From Selaginella moellendorffii (Eukaryota; Streptophyta; Lycopodiopsida; Selaginellales; Selaginellaceae), in assembly GCF_000143415.4 (NCBI RefSeq), contig NW_003314278.1:78371-142370 (forward strand): 64,000 nucleotides of DNA, read 5' to 3'. The notes beneath the pieces are model-generated. The model worked only from the letters and a program-made list of their open reading frames with translations. It searched no databases and had not been told where the DNA came from. Positions 34,478-45,694 of the stretch are shown piece by piece; the first letter of the stretch is position 1, and the number at the start of each line of letters is the position of its first letter. Position numbers and translations under genes: made by a program.

Positions 34478-34625
34478 ATTCCAGGGGAATTTACATCGAA
34501 GACGCGCGCAGGGTTTTGGATAGAGTCCGGCTGCGCAACGTCTTCTCTAGCAACATCATGATCGCGGCATTTGCCGAGGATGGCGCCAAAAGCCTGTTCG
34601 ATCGATCGACTGCCAAGAATACCGG
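34478..34625 (+). pseudogene. PPR gene fragment
   Basis: Matches codons about 75-120 of the PPR gene at 25568-27499 (GGCTGCGCAACGTCTTCT, AGCAACATCATGATCGCGGC, GATCGATCGACTGC) with an internal deletion. It is in the opposite orientation to the source gene. Confidence 0.85.
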
Positions 34626-34644
34626 CGATGATCCATGAAAGAAA

Positions 34645-35332
34645 GTTAAAATTCAAAATCTAAAGCCATTCATTTAGCTGGAAACTGGACGCTGGAGCAA
34701 GAGCATCCACGAAAGCCGCTGGCACTACCATCACCAACGAGGATGCCAATGGAAGAGCTTGAGGCATTACCTACACTTGGAGCTCTACTAGCATTGATGA
34801 TCATCTCCGGACTGGTCATTGGTGATGTCGAGGGAATCCAAGGTTGGGCCATTCCATAGCAAAAGCAAACCAAAACCAACACAAATCCAGAGAAATGCTC
34901 GTCTTCCTTTGACGCTGCAAATACCATTCTAGAAACTCTCATGGAATTCTCTTCTTTTGTGAGCCGTTTTGCAGGACATACACCACCTCGTAGTTTCCCA
35001 AAGAGATCACAAGAGTTTGCTATGGGAGAAAAGGCTAGAAGGGATTCCAAGTAGGTACTTTTATCATAGTTTATAAGAACGCCTGTTCCTCCTTTCTTCT
35101 CTAGCATCAATGACCTTTTTGTCAACGTTGAGTTCTCTTCCGGGACCAAAACTTAGCATCCTTTGGTTCACTGTGCGTGACTCGAAATCCTTGACGTCCT
35201 CGAAGCCGAGTGCTGGAACTGCGGAAGAACACAAAGGTATGATAGCGATGAAAACGTTTCCCAGAACTTTTCTCCTTCACCACTGGCGGGAATGTATGCA
35301 GTATGGTAGATAAAGCGTCGTGCCATTCCCAG
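34645..35332 (+). pseudogene. Decayed copy of the small TM-protein gene
   Basis: Copy of 27935-28775, including upstream sequence and intron positions. The start MPMEELEALPTLGALLALM corresponds to MPREELEPLHVLGALLALM, but the frame hits a stop soon after the membrane segment and later exons carry further stops. Exon-4 (GAAGAACACAAAG) and exon-5 regions remain recognisable. Confidence 0.85.
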
Positions 35333-35589
35333 GCCCACCAACATAGCAGAATAGTTTCTAGAATAGTTTTAGAAGGCTGACCAGATTGAGATGAAGGAAT
35401 CTTTGACACATAGATAACTCCATGTTTTCGTCAATCCGTCCTCCCAGAAACGATCCCATCACTTTCAACAACAAAAATGTCGCAATTTCCTTTCTCGGCA
35501 TTTGCATCACAAGTTGTGCTCCAAAACACCAAGTCTCTTTTGTGCTTTATCTTTCACAATGTTTCAGCTATACTTATGGACCATGCTGC

Positions 35590-35700
35590 TCGCGTATGCA
35601 GTGATTATTGCGTTTCATGTCACTGTGGTTTTATCTGCTGATCATCAAAGGAAATTTAAACTTAGCAAGATCCCCATTCCTGACAAATGCCACCAAGAAA
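35590..35700 (-). pseudogene. Second PPR gene fragment
   Basis: Resembles plus-strand sequence of the PPR gene around 27090-27200 (ATTGCGTTTCATGTCAC, AGCAAGATCCCCATTC), so it is a minus-strand PPR piece overlapping the same codons as the 34478 fragment. It lies just upstream of the ataxin-10-like start codon and may now supply its 5' UTR or promoter. Confidence 0.7.
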
Positions 35701-35735
35701 TTCCCTTCCTCTCTCTTTGTTTTTTTAGGGTTCTA

Positions 35736-37234
35736 ATGGAGGAGGCGGTAGCAGCGTTGCGCGAGAAGGATGGCGAGGTATCGGCGGCTCTGCGTGCCGT
35801 GGTCGATGGCGCGCGATCCGACCACGGCAGATCCTGCCTGGCGAAGCTCGGCGCCGTCCCCGCCTTGGTTTCGCGTTCTCGGGTACGTATCGACGACAAT
35901 CTCCTCCTGCCGCTCCTGCGCGCTCTTCGCAATCTCTGTGCCGGCGAAGTCATGAACCAGGATTCATTTCTCGCCGAGCAAGGGATGGATCTGGCAGTAG
36001 CACTGGCATCCAGATTCCAGAAGCGCTTATGTTCTCTTCGCGAGGAGGATCTGGAGGAAGAGGATGGGAAGTTCTGGCTGGATTGCGCAAAGGCGCTGTT
36101 CCAGATGCTCGGGAATGTGGCCGGGCGTGGAGAGCAGGCACAGGATTCCATCTGGAAGGCATTCTTTCCAGAGATTTTGCTCGACTTGGCGTGCGTCTCC
36201 ACGAAAGAGGTGCTCGAGCCGCTGAGCATGGTGGTCTACACATGCTCTAGAGCGAGCCCCGAGCGCCGCCTCCAGCTTGCTCGAGGGAAAGGGAGTCGTC
36301 TCTTGGCCATCCTTCTCAGGGATTCTCCAAGCTCTGGTACGTGGAATTCTTCTCTACTCGATCGATCACTTGTATCGTGCATTGTTCTTGTGTAGAGTGG
36401 CTAAGCTTGCTCGTGGAAGCGGTGTGCCTCAAAGACGAACACCTCCCACTGGTGTTTGCAAGCCTCGGACCTTCTTCTACGTCGGCTTTCTCGTCCGAGC
36501 AGGCCATCCTTCTCGGTGTGTTATACTCCGTCTTGGATGAGAACCAGGGGGCTGTCGCTGCCATGCCATGGAAGTCGATGGAGTTTCTGGCGGACACCAT
36601 TGAGCAGTCGGCAATGCTCGTGGCTGCCACGTTTATGGACAAAGCGTTGCCTTGGCCTACAGGGTTTCCAATCGCCGACGTCCTCGGATTCAGTCTGTTG
36701 CTCACGAGACTCGCCACTACACATGACGACGTCCAGCTCGACGAAGCCAGAGTTGGTCCTTTGGTTGGATTGCTGCTGGAGATGTTACGGGCGCTTGGAC
36801 CTCCAGAGATGGTGAGGAAAGCTGCCGGCAGTGCATCAACGTCTCCACCGTGCGAAGAAGAGCAGGCTGCTACAATGCCAACACGGCTTCCAGTGCACAA
36901 CGTCTACAAAGGCTACCGACGTGACATAGTGTCCGTGATCGCAAACATGTCGTTTCATCGGCCCCGTGTCCAAGACCGAGTTCGAGAGGACGGAGGCTTG
37001 CTCTTAGTTCTCCAGCAGTGCGTGGTTGATGAAGACAATCCTTATCTCAGGGAATGGGGTCTATGGGCCATCAGGAATCTTACAGAAGGGAACGAACGAA
37101 ACGTACAGGAGCTCGCAAACCTCGAGATCAAGAAGGCTGTCAACGTTCTGGATGGTCTCAAGGTGGAAGTCGACGAGTTAACGAAGCGGCCAAAGCTCGT
37201 GAACGATTCGACCTCCGGGGACAATAGACCATAG
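35736..37234 (+). CDS. Ataxin-10-like armadillo-repeat protein
   Basis: Two exons (35736-36336, 36396-37234; 59-bp intron) give 479 aa. The N-terminal two thirds are Leu/Ala-rich helical repeats (for example LLPLLRALRNLCAG) consistent with an ARM-like solenoid. The C terminus (about 370-465) has the ataxin-10 domain: YKGYRRDIVSVIANMSF, VREDGGLLLVLQQC, DEDNPYLREWGLWAIRNLTE and GNERNVQELANLE. Ataxin-10 homologs act in cytokinesis and cell survival in animals; the plant role is little known. The terminal ~270 bp lie within the right arm of the inverted duplication and are copied at 34168-34457. A 5' fragment of another copy is at 28776-29035. Confidence 0.92.
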
Positions 37235-37364
37235 CTACGAGGTAAAGATTATCGAGGCAAGTACCTTCTCTCGCACAATTGTTTTCAAGTTGTCCATCAT
37301 TCTAGTTCTTCTCGTGAACTTTGTCTCTTTGATCAAGTATGAATCCAGATGGTATTGCAGGCCC

Positions 37365-38770
37365 CTATTGAGACGCGGCTATGATCACATCCTTGAACTG
37401 TCGAAGATTTCTCTCCAGGCAAGTACCTGCTCTCACAATCTTTTTAAGTTCTTGAGCTCTGCTCCTCATCCTCCTCCCTTCCTCGCCGTTCATCACAGCA
37501 TCTATAACGTTTCCCAAGTCTTCGCTTCTCACATCGTCTTTGGGTCCATGAGCCACCATTATCCCAGTTCTCCACTTCTTCACTATCGTGAGAGCATTCA
37601 AGTTCTGATCGTTATCGCAGGGCCAGCAAAGCATTGGTACTCCACAGCACAGGGCTTCTAGAGCTGAGTTCCATCCACCGTGCATTAAGAAGGCTCCAAC
37701 CGCGGAGTGGCGCAAGACGTTTACTTGCGGAGCCCATTCCACCACCAGGCAGGCTTGCTCCCCAACTATCTCTTGCAAGCTTTCATAAAAGTTCTCAGGT
37801 ACGTCTTTTGCAAAGTTCCTCCTGATCGCCCACAAGACTGGCTGACGGGTGGCTTTTACAGCTCTTGCAATCTTCTCCACTTGGTCGGCTGGCAGAGTAA
37901 CAACACTGCCAAAAGCGATATAGAGAACCGAGCCGTAAGCTTGTTTGTCCAGCCAGATCATGCTAGTGTCATTTGGAGAACTGAGAGTGATCGGGTGCTG
38001 TTCTTGCAGAAGCTCCGCAGGTACCAGAGGTCCGACTGGTAAATAACTGGAGAACAGCAACCTCCGTCCATTCACGACTTCCTGATCCAACTCCTCAATC
38101 GTGTTGACGACAATGCAAACCGCATCCTTTGTTCGTCTGGCTGCAACTCCCAGAGTGGTCACAATGGGTCCCCAGTGCTGGAAGGCAAGAGGGAGCAACT
38201 CTCGTGTAAAAGGCTCGAGACCGGGGATGAAGTCGATCAAAGCTTCCGGATTTGGATCGGCTGAGACAACACATATTCGTCGATCGGTATGAAGCAATTG
38301 TAAAGTTTCTTCTTCTTCTCACCATTGGCAGGAACATGGCCAGGAATGAAACCCATGGAGACAAGCTCTGGAATATGGTAGCACATCGCTTCGCTGACTG
38401 AGTCACTGGGAATGAAGGCAACTCGTGGAATCCCCAGGCTCTCGGCCACGTCCTGTGACCAGCCTAAGAACATATCAGCGATAAGGCACTTTACTGGTGG
38501 ACGGAGGGCCTCTAGAACCGGTGTCACGTCCTCTTGCAACGCGGGATCCATGAGCAAAAGCTTGTCCGAGGCTGGGCTTGGCACCACTTGGAAGTGAAGA
38601 TCATCGTGCCGAAGGCTCGACTCCAGCTTGGGGCATAGATTGCTGGGATAGACGAAGGTTACCTGGAATCCTAGCGGGACGAGGCGGCGGCAGAGCTCGA
38701 GCATGGGATTGATGTGGCCGGAGCCGGCGGTTGGGAGCACCGCTACGTGAAGGCGCTGCTCGTCCGCCAT
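37365..38770 (-). CDS. Family-1 UDP-glycosyltransferase (UGT-2B)
   Basis: Inverted near-twin of UGT-2A: exons 38323-38770 and 37365-38260 (62-bp intron), 447 aa, same start, same splice sites, same intact frame. It keeps the catalytic His in GSGHINPM and the same unusual MHGGWNS in the PSPG box, so the Cys-to-Gly change predates the duplication. Amino-acid differences are few and scattered (for example Thr/Ala before GSGH, Gln/Arg in SL-HDD). Both copies appear functional. Confidence 0.93.
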
Positions 38771-38990
38771 AAGAGGATAGCTCTTCCAGAATATATTCCA
38801 GTATATGTTCTTTTTAGGACATTAAATAATTCTAGATGAGATGTTTAGAAATTTATACAAACTTGGGCTTCTATTATTTTCCAATGTCACAAGGAAGAAA
38901 TCCTTCCGATCACGAATGCAACATGGCATTCTTGGAAAGCCCCGAAGAAGCATTTTCAAGTTGAAGATTTTAAAAACTAATTTCCGTAGC

Positions 38991-39901
38991 TCACATTTTG
39001 CGCATCTCCTGCACTTGAGGTGGTTGCTCGTACACCGCCCTCGCAAACTCGTACCCTGAAAAATCAGAAATCAGGAAACAAAGATCACCAAGGCCCCAGA
39101 AATCATACCCAGAGCCGGGTTGATGTTGCGGTTCCTGAGCTCCCTGTAAGCCTGGGCAATGGAGCAGCAGTTGCACCAGCACTCGGTGCAGATGTCGTTG
39201 CAGGGCTCCTCGGGGAGTCCGTACTTGTGGCGCAGCTTTGCACGGTACAGGCAGCTGTAGAGGCAGCCACAGCCGGTGAACCACTGCACGATGCAAAAGA
39301 TGGCGGCTCCGGTGAAGACAGCTATCACATACAACATTGGATCACAAATCCAAGCAGAAAAGGAAAGAATCGTGAGCGGAACATCAAAAAAACTCAAAGT
39401 TGAATACTCACAGGTCATGCCTTGATCCAGAATGTTGGCCATGCGCCCAACAAGAACGCAGGGGCAGCACCACGCACACCAGCCTGTGGTTACACCAGAT
39501 GGAGAGGATTGATCAAATAAATTTTAAGAAATGTCGACCGGATATCTCATCTATCTGGAAGTCTGCTACAAACCAGATCTAGGATCAAAGAACAGAAAGC
39601 AAATTTAAAGAGATCACTCAATCAATCATCCAAGCTGCACGAAAAGAACTCTTTTTCTCGAAAAAAAAATAAAAACAGCCTTACAAGAGGGGCAGTCCTC
39701 GGTGCATCCACAGAGGCCCGTTGTCCAGAGGCCAGAATTCGGGGGTGCCAAGGTTGCCACTCCGGGTCCATAGTAACTACCAGGCGGAGGCTGGGGATAA
39801 GCAGCAGGAGGGGCAATAGGATGGCCTTCGCTGGTGAATCCTTGCTGCTGTCCTTGATACTGCTGCGTTGGATGGCCTTGCGGGGTGTAAGTGTAGGCCA
39901 T
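38991..39901 (-). CDS. PLAC8 / cell-number-regulator family protein, copy B
   Basis: Inverted twin of 31516-32431 with the same four-exon structure (39685-39901, 39412-39483, 39109-39321, 38991-39055) and 188 aa. The exon-3 acceptor reads GTGATAG here versus GTTGTAG in copy A, because a short insertion lies just upstream, but splicing should be kept. The upstream sequence diverges within ~40 bp of the start codon, so the two copies probably have different promoters. Confidence 0.92.
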
Positions 39902-40319
39902 GGTGGTGTTGCTCTTTATCAGAAGTGAACGATCTTTTGAGAAGAGGAAGAGGAGACTTTGTAAGGGTTGTATTGGCCAATAGCGTCATGGTCAACGCAA
40001 GGAAACAGTCAGCCGCTGTCCGCGTCGCAAGCCGCGTTTGATTTGTTCCGAACGTTTTGGACACGGCTGGTAACTTTTCGGGCATTTGCAGAGGCTAAAA
40101 CACTATTCATAACGTGGTAATTTTCACAAATGTTTCTGAATCAATTGGACACGGCGGCCTGTGTCTTTTCCTCGTGTTTTCTTTCACGTTTGTCCATTAG
40201 CAGGCCAAGTTTGAATCACTACGAGTCAAACAAGAAAGGTATGGTCACTCGAATGTTTTCCCGGAAGGCAGTCTTGGGATCGATGCTGGGATGTAGTAGA
40301 CCTCGAGGAGCTGCTTGAG

Positions 40320-40570
40320 GTTGTCTGAGGAACCGTGAGATCAGTGAAAGAGAAGGACAAGCTTGTAAAACGACACCATTGACAACGCTAGCACTGGTGT
40401 TAGTGAGAAGTGCGATGCCAGATCCAGTAGAATACTCTCCACCATAGCCAAAGATCCCAGGTTGCAAGCAGGTGTTGTCCCCACAAGAGCAATGAGGCTT
40501 GAGAAGTATGCAACCACGAAGTTATGGTCTTGTGGGCATCCAGAGGAGTTGAGGCAGTTCTTAAGGTACT
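40320..40570 (-). repeat. Fragments shared with the region left of the inverted duplication
   Basis: Minus-strand pieces match 30033-30150 (CCTCATTGCTCTT, GGGATCTTTGGCTATG, TTGTCCTTCTCTTTCACTGA) and about 31340-31390 (ACCACGAAGTTATGGTCT, AAGTTCCTAAGAGC). They have the same orientation relative to the PLAC8 copies, so the duplication once extended further out. The coding content is unidentified. Confidence 0.6.
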
Positions 40571-40839
40571 AAGTTCCTAAGAGCTGTTTGTGAAAAAAAG
40601 TAGCTGGTGCGTTTGGAAAAATAAATAAAATTATTCTCCAACAAGGATCAAGAAATCTTGTATGCTTTGACCTTGTGCAACCCAGGCAGGGGCGAACTAT
40701 CGAACTCATTGAGACTGATCCAACCGCTCGACTTGGAAATTGCAGAAGTGTCATCCAGTCAGGCCTTGAGCATTGATCTTGCCCGCATGCAGGGGCGCAG
40801 GCACAACCTGCAGAAGCCTTGGGCAAGAGAGCCAAGCGG

Positions 40840-41000
40840 GAAAGGACATCTTGTTGCTGTTAAACTCACTCTCAGATACTCACAAAACCTTTGGGGCCAT
40901 TGAATTTCCCAGCTGGCCACAAGAACCACAAGAAACCCCATAGCAAGGGTGTCGGGGAACATGTTGTAGCCTTATATGCCTCACAAGGGGATTCCCCACA
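40840..41000. repeat. LTR-family fragment
   Basis: Shares CTCAGATACTCACA, CCCAGCTGGCCACAAG and the GGATTCCCCACATGCCAAG-type end with 14260-14370 and 30650-30710. Probably an LTR remnant. Confidence 0.5.
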
Positions 41001-41852
41001 TGCCAAGGACAGTAATAAACTCGAGAAATAAAGATCACTATTAAACGCTTTTAAACACAAAAGCCTCTTCATCACAGGCTTCTGGAATAATCTCGAAAAC
41101 TTTTTCTCCATGAGCCCCTGCAAAATCGGCCTTTCAAGGAAATCTATTGGGAAGAAGAAAACATGATGGACAAGGATCTATGACAGTCGAAGACATACAG
41201 TGAGGTACTGCCGCCTGGGCTCATGTCATAGAGAGCGTATATCTCAACACAACGTACACACTTGAGCCCAATGGGTTTCGAAAACAGCGATCTTGCCTGG
41301 ACCACCTTCTCACTTTGTGCATCCTTATGGAACGCACAAGGTTGGGATGAAACAAGACATTGCTACTTGGATTTGTGGAACATTTGATATGATCCCTTGC
41401 CAATTGTTGATCAAGTAACTCTTAGAGCTAGGAGCGCCTCACCCCTGGTGGCAGTGATTGTTAAGCTATACCGCTCGGTCAAACTATAAATCTTTGGAGC
41501 CTCAAAGATTGGAGCCCAACAATGCTATATTGGGGCGCTGGACAAGGGGAGGACCTATCTTTATACAAGCTCTTGGGAATGTATCTCTTTCTTCTTCTAT
41601 TTGCTATTGCCAGCTCAAATACCACCACCGTGCGATCACAGTTTGACACTCTTGGCACAGTTTTGTGCATTGGCAACATGGTTTTTGGAAACCCAACCCC
41701 AAGAATCTGTTCCAAAAACATGTACAAGTACTTAAGCTATAGGCACATGGAAAAAAGGGAGTGAAAGACCGCATAGAGGCAGCACAATTGGCTTATTAAA
41801 ACTTCCAATCTCACTGACCCATTGATTGATTCTAATCGTCGCCTCCAAGAGA
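41001..41852. other. Intergenic, no gene seen
   Basis: Moderate GC with only short frames and no conserved motif recognised; probably old repeat sequence plus the 3' flank of the minus-strand UGT. Confidence 0.4.
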
Positions 41853-43352
41853 TCACAGATCTCTCAGAGCTTGGGCGAAGGCCTTGAGGTTCCTGTCCGA
41901 GGATCCTCCCTCGGCTATGGCAGCCGCAGTAACCTTGCGGAATTCCCGAGCCCGGGCTCGCATCTCGTGACCCTCGTCGCCTCTCATCAGCCTCGCCACT
42001 AGATCCGCTAGCCTCTCGCTGGAGACCGAGATCACGGAGCTTTTATCCCGATCATCCTGGACCGGGATCGCCAGCTTCCAGTGCTCCACAAGCTCCTTGC
42101 AGTTGATGTTTTGCTCCGCCATGCAAGGCCAGGCGAGCATCGGCACGCCCGCGCAGATCCCCTCCACCGTCGAGTTCCATCCGCAGTGCGTCAGGAATCC
42201 TCCCACCGCCGGGTGGAGCAAGACGTGCATTTGCGGCGCCCACGAGATCACGATCCCGCGCTCGCCGATCCGCTGCTTCAATCCCTCGAAGAAATCGTGC
42301 ACCGAGGGATCCGCGACCAGGGTCTTGCGCAGCACCAGCACGAAGGGCTGGTTGCTGCGCTCCAGGCCCCTGGCGAGCTCCTGGAATTGCTCCACGGACA
42401 TGGTGGCCACGCTGCCGAAGGAGACGTAGATCACGGAGGATTCCTTCTGTGTGTCAAGCCACTCCAGGCACGCCAGATCCTCGGGAGACAGGTGCTCGCT
42501 GGATCGCTCCACCGCGGTGGATTCCCCCGCGAAGAATGCGGGGGACAGGCACGGGCCGATGGGGAAGTAGCTGGATTTGACCTCGCTGCGCAGCGTCGCC
42601 ACTGCGTGGGGCTCCAGCTCCTCGTAGCTGTTGCACAGCGCGAATCTCGCCTCCGCGAACCGCGACGCGCCGTCGCAGATCACGCCCAGGATTGGGTGGT
42701 CGTAGTAGAAGGCGAGCGGCAGATCCGTGGCGGGCATCGGCGGGCATCCGGGGAGGAATGCGATGAGCTCGTCCGTTTTCCTGGCTGGAAGAAGAAGAGT
42801 TTCCTTAGAACCCTAAAAACAGGGGAGGGAGAACTTACTCGTGACTGGCACGAATCCTTTGGACATGAGCTCCGGCAGGAAGAGGTGATAGATGTCGCTG
42901 ATCGCATTGGAGGTCCAGAACACCGCCCTGGGGATGCCAAATTCGTCCGCCAGATCCTGGGTGAATCCGTTGAAGGTGTCTGTGATCATGCAACAAACGG
43001 GATTCCCTTCCTCCTGGAACTTCCGGATAAGCTCTCGCACAGAGGCTGCCATGGCCCGCACTGCCAGGCGGATCTTCTCCACGAGCGCGCTGGGATCCCC
43101 CTTGGCGAGATCGTTGCTGCTGTTACCTGGATCGTCCGAGACCTCGACGATGCGGACGTTGCTCTTGGCGTGGGGGTCTGCAATCAGATCGCGCGTCTGG
43201 TGCATGAGCTTCATGTTGCTCGGATTGGAGGCGTAGGTGATGGTGACATCGCAGGCCGCGAGGCGACGGCAGAAGTGCATGAGCGAATTCGTGTGGCCCG
43301 GGATTGGGAATGGGAACGCTAGAACATGAGGCTTCTTGCTAGCACCCGCCAT
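41853..43352 (-). CDS. Family-1 UDP-glycosyltransferase (UGT-3)
   Basis: Two exons (42839-43352, 41853-42784; 54-bp intron) give 481 aa. The ATG at 43352 (MAGASKKPHVLAFPFP) is the only in-frame start. Catalytic His in PIPGHTNSLMHF. The PSPG box begins WAPQMHVLLHPAVG, keeps THCGWNS and ends AEQNIN. It belongs to a different subgroup from UGT-1/2, being longer with divergent acceptor-side sequence, but has its intron at an equivalent place before a (K/P)-rich acceptor loop. GC-rich, so the opposite strand carries a long meaningless frame. Confidence 0.94.
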
Positions 43353-44310
43353 TCGCAGCGCTTTGACCTTGGATTGGAAGCCAGGTAAGATATAGGCCGC
43401 TGGGGAGTACCGAAGTAGTGATTTGGGAATTATGCTTGAAGAAGTACCCAATTAGAACACCACAGAAAGGAATGCTCCTCGTGAGAGGCACGAAAGTACA
43501 AGAAAGTAGCCCGGAATTGACCAGGCAATCTGACTTTGCTCTACAGCACGAAATAAAAGTTGGTGCTCGCCATTCCGGAGCTGCTGGATTCGTTGATGGG
43601 CGCTTTACTGCAGCAGGTGACAAGCGAAAAGAGGAAGGAAAGGCTACTTGAAGTGTTCTTGCAGAAAGATCAGTGCTCTTAACAGTGACTTCTTAGCTTG
43701 CTCGCCCTGTAAAGCTGCTCGAGCGGAATGGAGGCGGAAATAACTTGTAGAGATCTTCACAAACTGCAAGACATGGCCGCTGCGCATGCGGGTTTTGCTC
43801 CTCAAGTGCCGATCATAAGATGCTGAAAGACAGATGGTTTTGGAATTCCGAGAGCGTGATTTACCAGGTTTTGCGAGGTGGTCATGGCTTCAAACGACTT
43901 TGAAATCGACGACATGGATCAGAAGCCTTGCTACTGGTCGATGAACCCAAGCTTATAAATTCTTTCATCAAAGGCGATGTGGCGACCAAAGCGCTCCTTC
44001 GTGTGGATGGAAACAAATAGACGCTACGGAGGGTTAGATGGAATCCCGCGTCAAGATTCGCACATAATAGAGAAGACTCTCTACACGTTGCTCTTCATGC
44101 TATGAAGGATTTCCCGCAGCCCGGGAATCTTGGCATCCTTCAGCCAGATAACGTCCAGGCCAATCCGGGTTGGAATTGAGGAGCTCTCAACATACTAAAC
44201 AAAAGGTTATATTATAATTAAAAATGTAATTTAACCAGTCAAATGTGCAGCTAAACTTTCGTCTTCTTTCCATTCAAAACTTACCAAAGCATTCTTAACC
44301 TTTGGTCGAC
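43353..44310. other. Island edge, no recognised gene
   Basis: Composition falls from GC-rich to AT-rich. Short coding-like pieces occur (for example ATGGAGGCGGAAATAACTTG at 43728) but none is sustained. Confidence 0.4.
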
Positions 44311-44754
44311 ATGGCTCCTTCAGCCTGCCTAGTTCCCAAGTGCCCAAGTTTCCTCCTTAGCTCCTCCCTCGCCATCCCTCACCACGATCTGTCCACCAGC
44401 TCCATCCCCTGCTCACGATTGGCCACCCCAGCACCTGCCTGCTCATGCTCTCCCGGATCGAATCCACCTGAAATGGCTCAGGAATCTGCTCAGGAATGCA
44501 CCCATAAGTGTTGGAGAAGTTCCCGCAACAAGCCATTGCTCAAAAAAGAATTGCAAAGGCAAGAAAGACCAACTCACACGCACCCGACCACTTGGCCCTG
44601 TGCAGGATTGCGACTGGTATCACGAAGCACCATGCCGTATTGCTGCTCTCCTGCTAAATCAATGTGGAAATTGTACGTCTCCGGCAAGAGGATAGTGTCT
44701 CGCTGCTCTTGCCAAGGCAAAGGGTGTATATTGCCTGCGAGAGAAGAGGATTGA
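44311..44754 (+). CDS. Hypothetical 147-aa Pro/Ser/Cys-rich frame
   Basis: ATG 44311 to TGA. The protein is rich in Ser, Pro and Cys with no recognised motif, signal peptide or repeat. The minus strand is also open over 44574-44804. It may be an old gene remnant or chance; I would not rely on it. Confidence 0.15.
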   Translation: MAPSACLVPKCPSFLLSSSLAIPHHDLSTSSIPCSRLATPAPACSCSPGSNPPEMAQESAQECTHKCWRSSRNKPLLKKELQRQERPTHTHPTTWPCAGLRLVSRSTMPYCCSPAKSMWKLYVSGKRIVSRCSCQGKGCILPAREED

Positions 44755-44819
44755 ATGACAAGAAGCTTGTTAGCCCTCCCTTCCTTGGTGATTGCTAAGC
44801 ACATTAAATTAAAACATAT

Positions 44820-45690
44820 TGGCTCAAAGTTTTAGTTTAACATCAGGAAAAAACTTAGATTGGAGTGGAATATATTTGAATATTCTAGGATATTCTACCA
44901 TTTAACGGTTGTTAATTATTTATATTAACTTTGTATTTATTATTTATAAACATGTTTATAATTTATAAATTTTCCTAAACACTTCTTAGTATATTTTAGT
45001 TTATTCTAATGGTTGATAAACATGTTTATAATTAAAAATTTCAATTGATTAATTATATTAATAAAATAGGAATATCACTACTATTAAGCAAAATCAAGCC
45101 TAAAAAATTATTTATTGATTATAATATAAATTTTTGTTTAATATGGCTACACTGCCATATCTTAATATTAGTGTAATGGGATTTTAGTAACCGTCGAATT
45201 GATTTTAATCTAAACCACTTGCTTCTGTATATAAGCTATGGTTTTTGGGTTAATTGATATGCACATTTTTTGTATTGCATTTCCATATTTTATACACTCA
45301 TATTAGTGAAGATGAGGGGTAATTTTGATTGTCCTTGAAGAGTGTTTGGATTTAGGATTTTGTTATAAATCTAGCTTTTGCATTGTCTAGATCTCCCTTT
45401 CCTTATAGCTTTTTTAGTTTTTTTTTTTTGCTTTTTTGCTTTTTATTCATTTTATCCACTCTTATCAAGGGGTTCACTTGGCACCAGTTCATCTAGTGTT
45501 TACTTTCTAATTTTGTTTTTATAACAAGAGGTCTTTTATTATTCTCTCCGTGTTGGTTGATATAGGTTTGAGTTTATCTTCTATTGCTTGGCCTGTTGCC
45601 ACATGTTTCTGTCTACATTTGCATCATGTAGCAGAGCTAGTTTTCATTCTTTATAGCAACAGCCACATATATACATATGTACGGGATACG
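44820..45690. other. Strongly AT-rich spacer
   Basis: Long A/T runs, a T-rich stretch at about 45415-45445 and no open frame. It may include a decayed LTR for the gypsy remnant that follows. Confidence 0.4.
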
Positions 45691-45694
45691 GCAA

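Larger units (their letters stand above)
36959..39938 (-). repeat. Right arm of ~3 kb inverted duplication
   Basis: Reverse complement of 31481-34457, carrying the ataxin-10 3' end, UGT-2B and PLAC8 copy B. The ~2.5 kb spacer between arms holds PPR and TM-protein pseudogene pieces and most of the ataxin-10-like gene. Confidence 0.93.

Noticed and set aside
42081-43322. Plus-strand open frame of 413 codons
   Set aside because: It is antisense to UGT-3, whose GC-rich codons leave the opposite strand open; no domain is visible and it starts inside the UGT.
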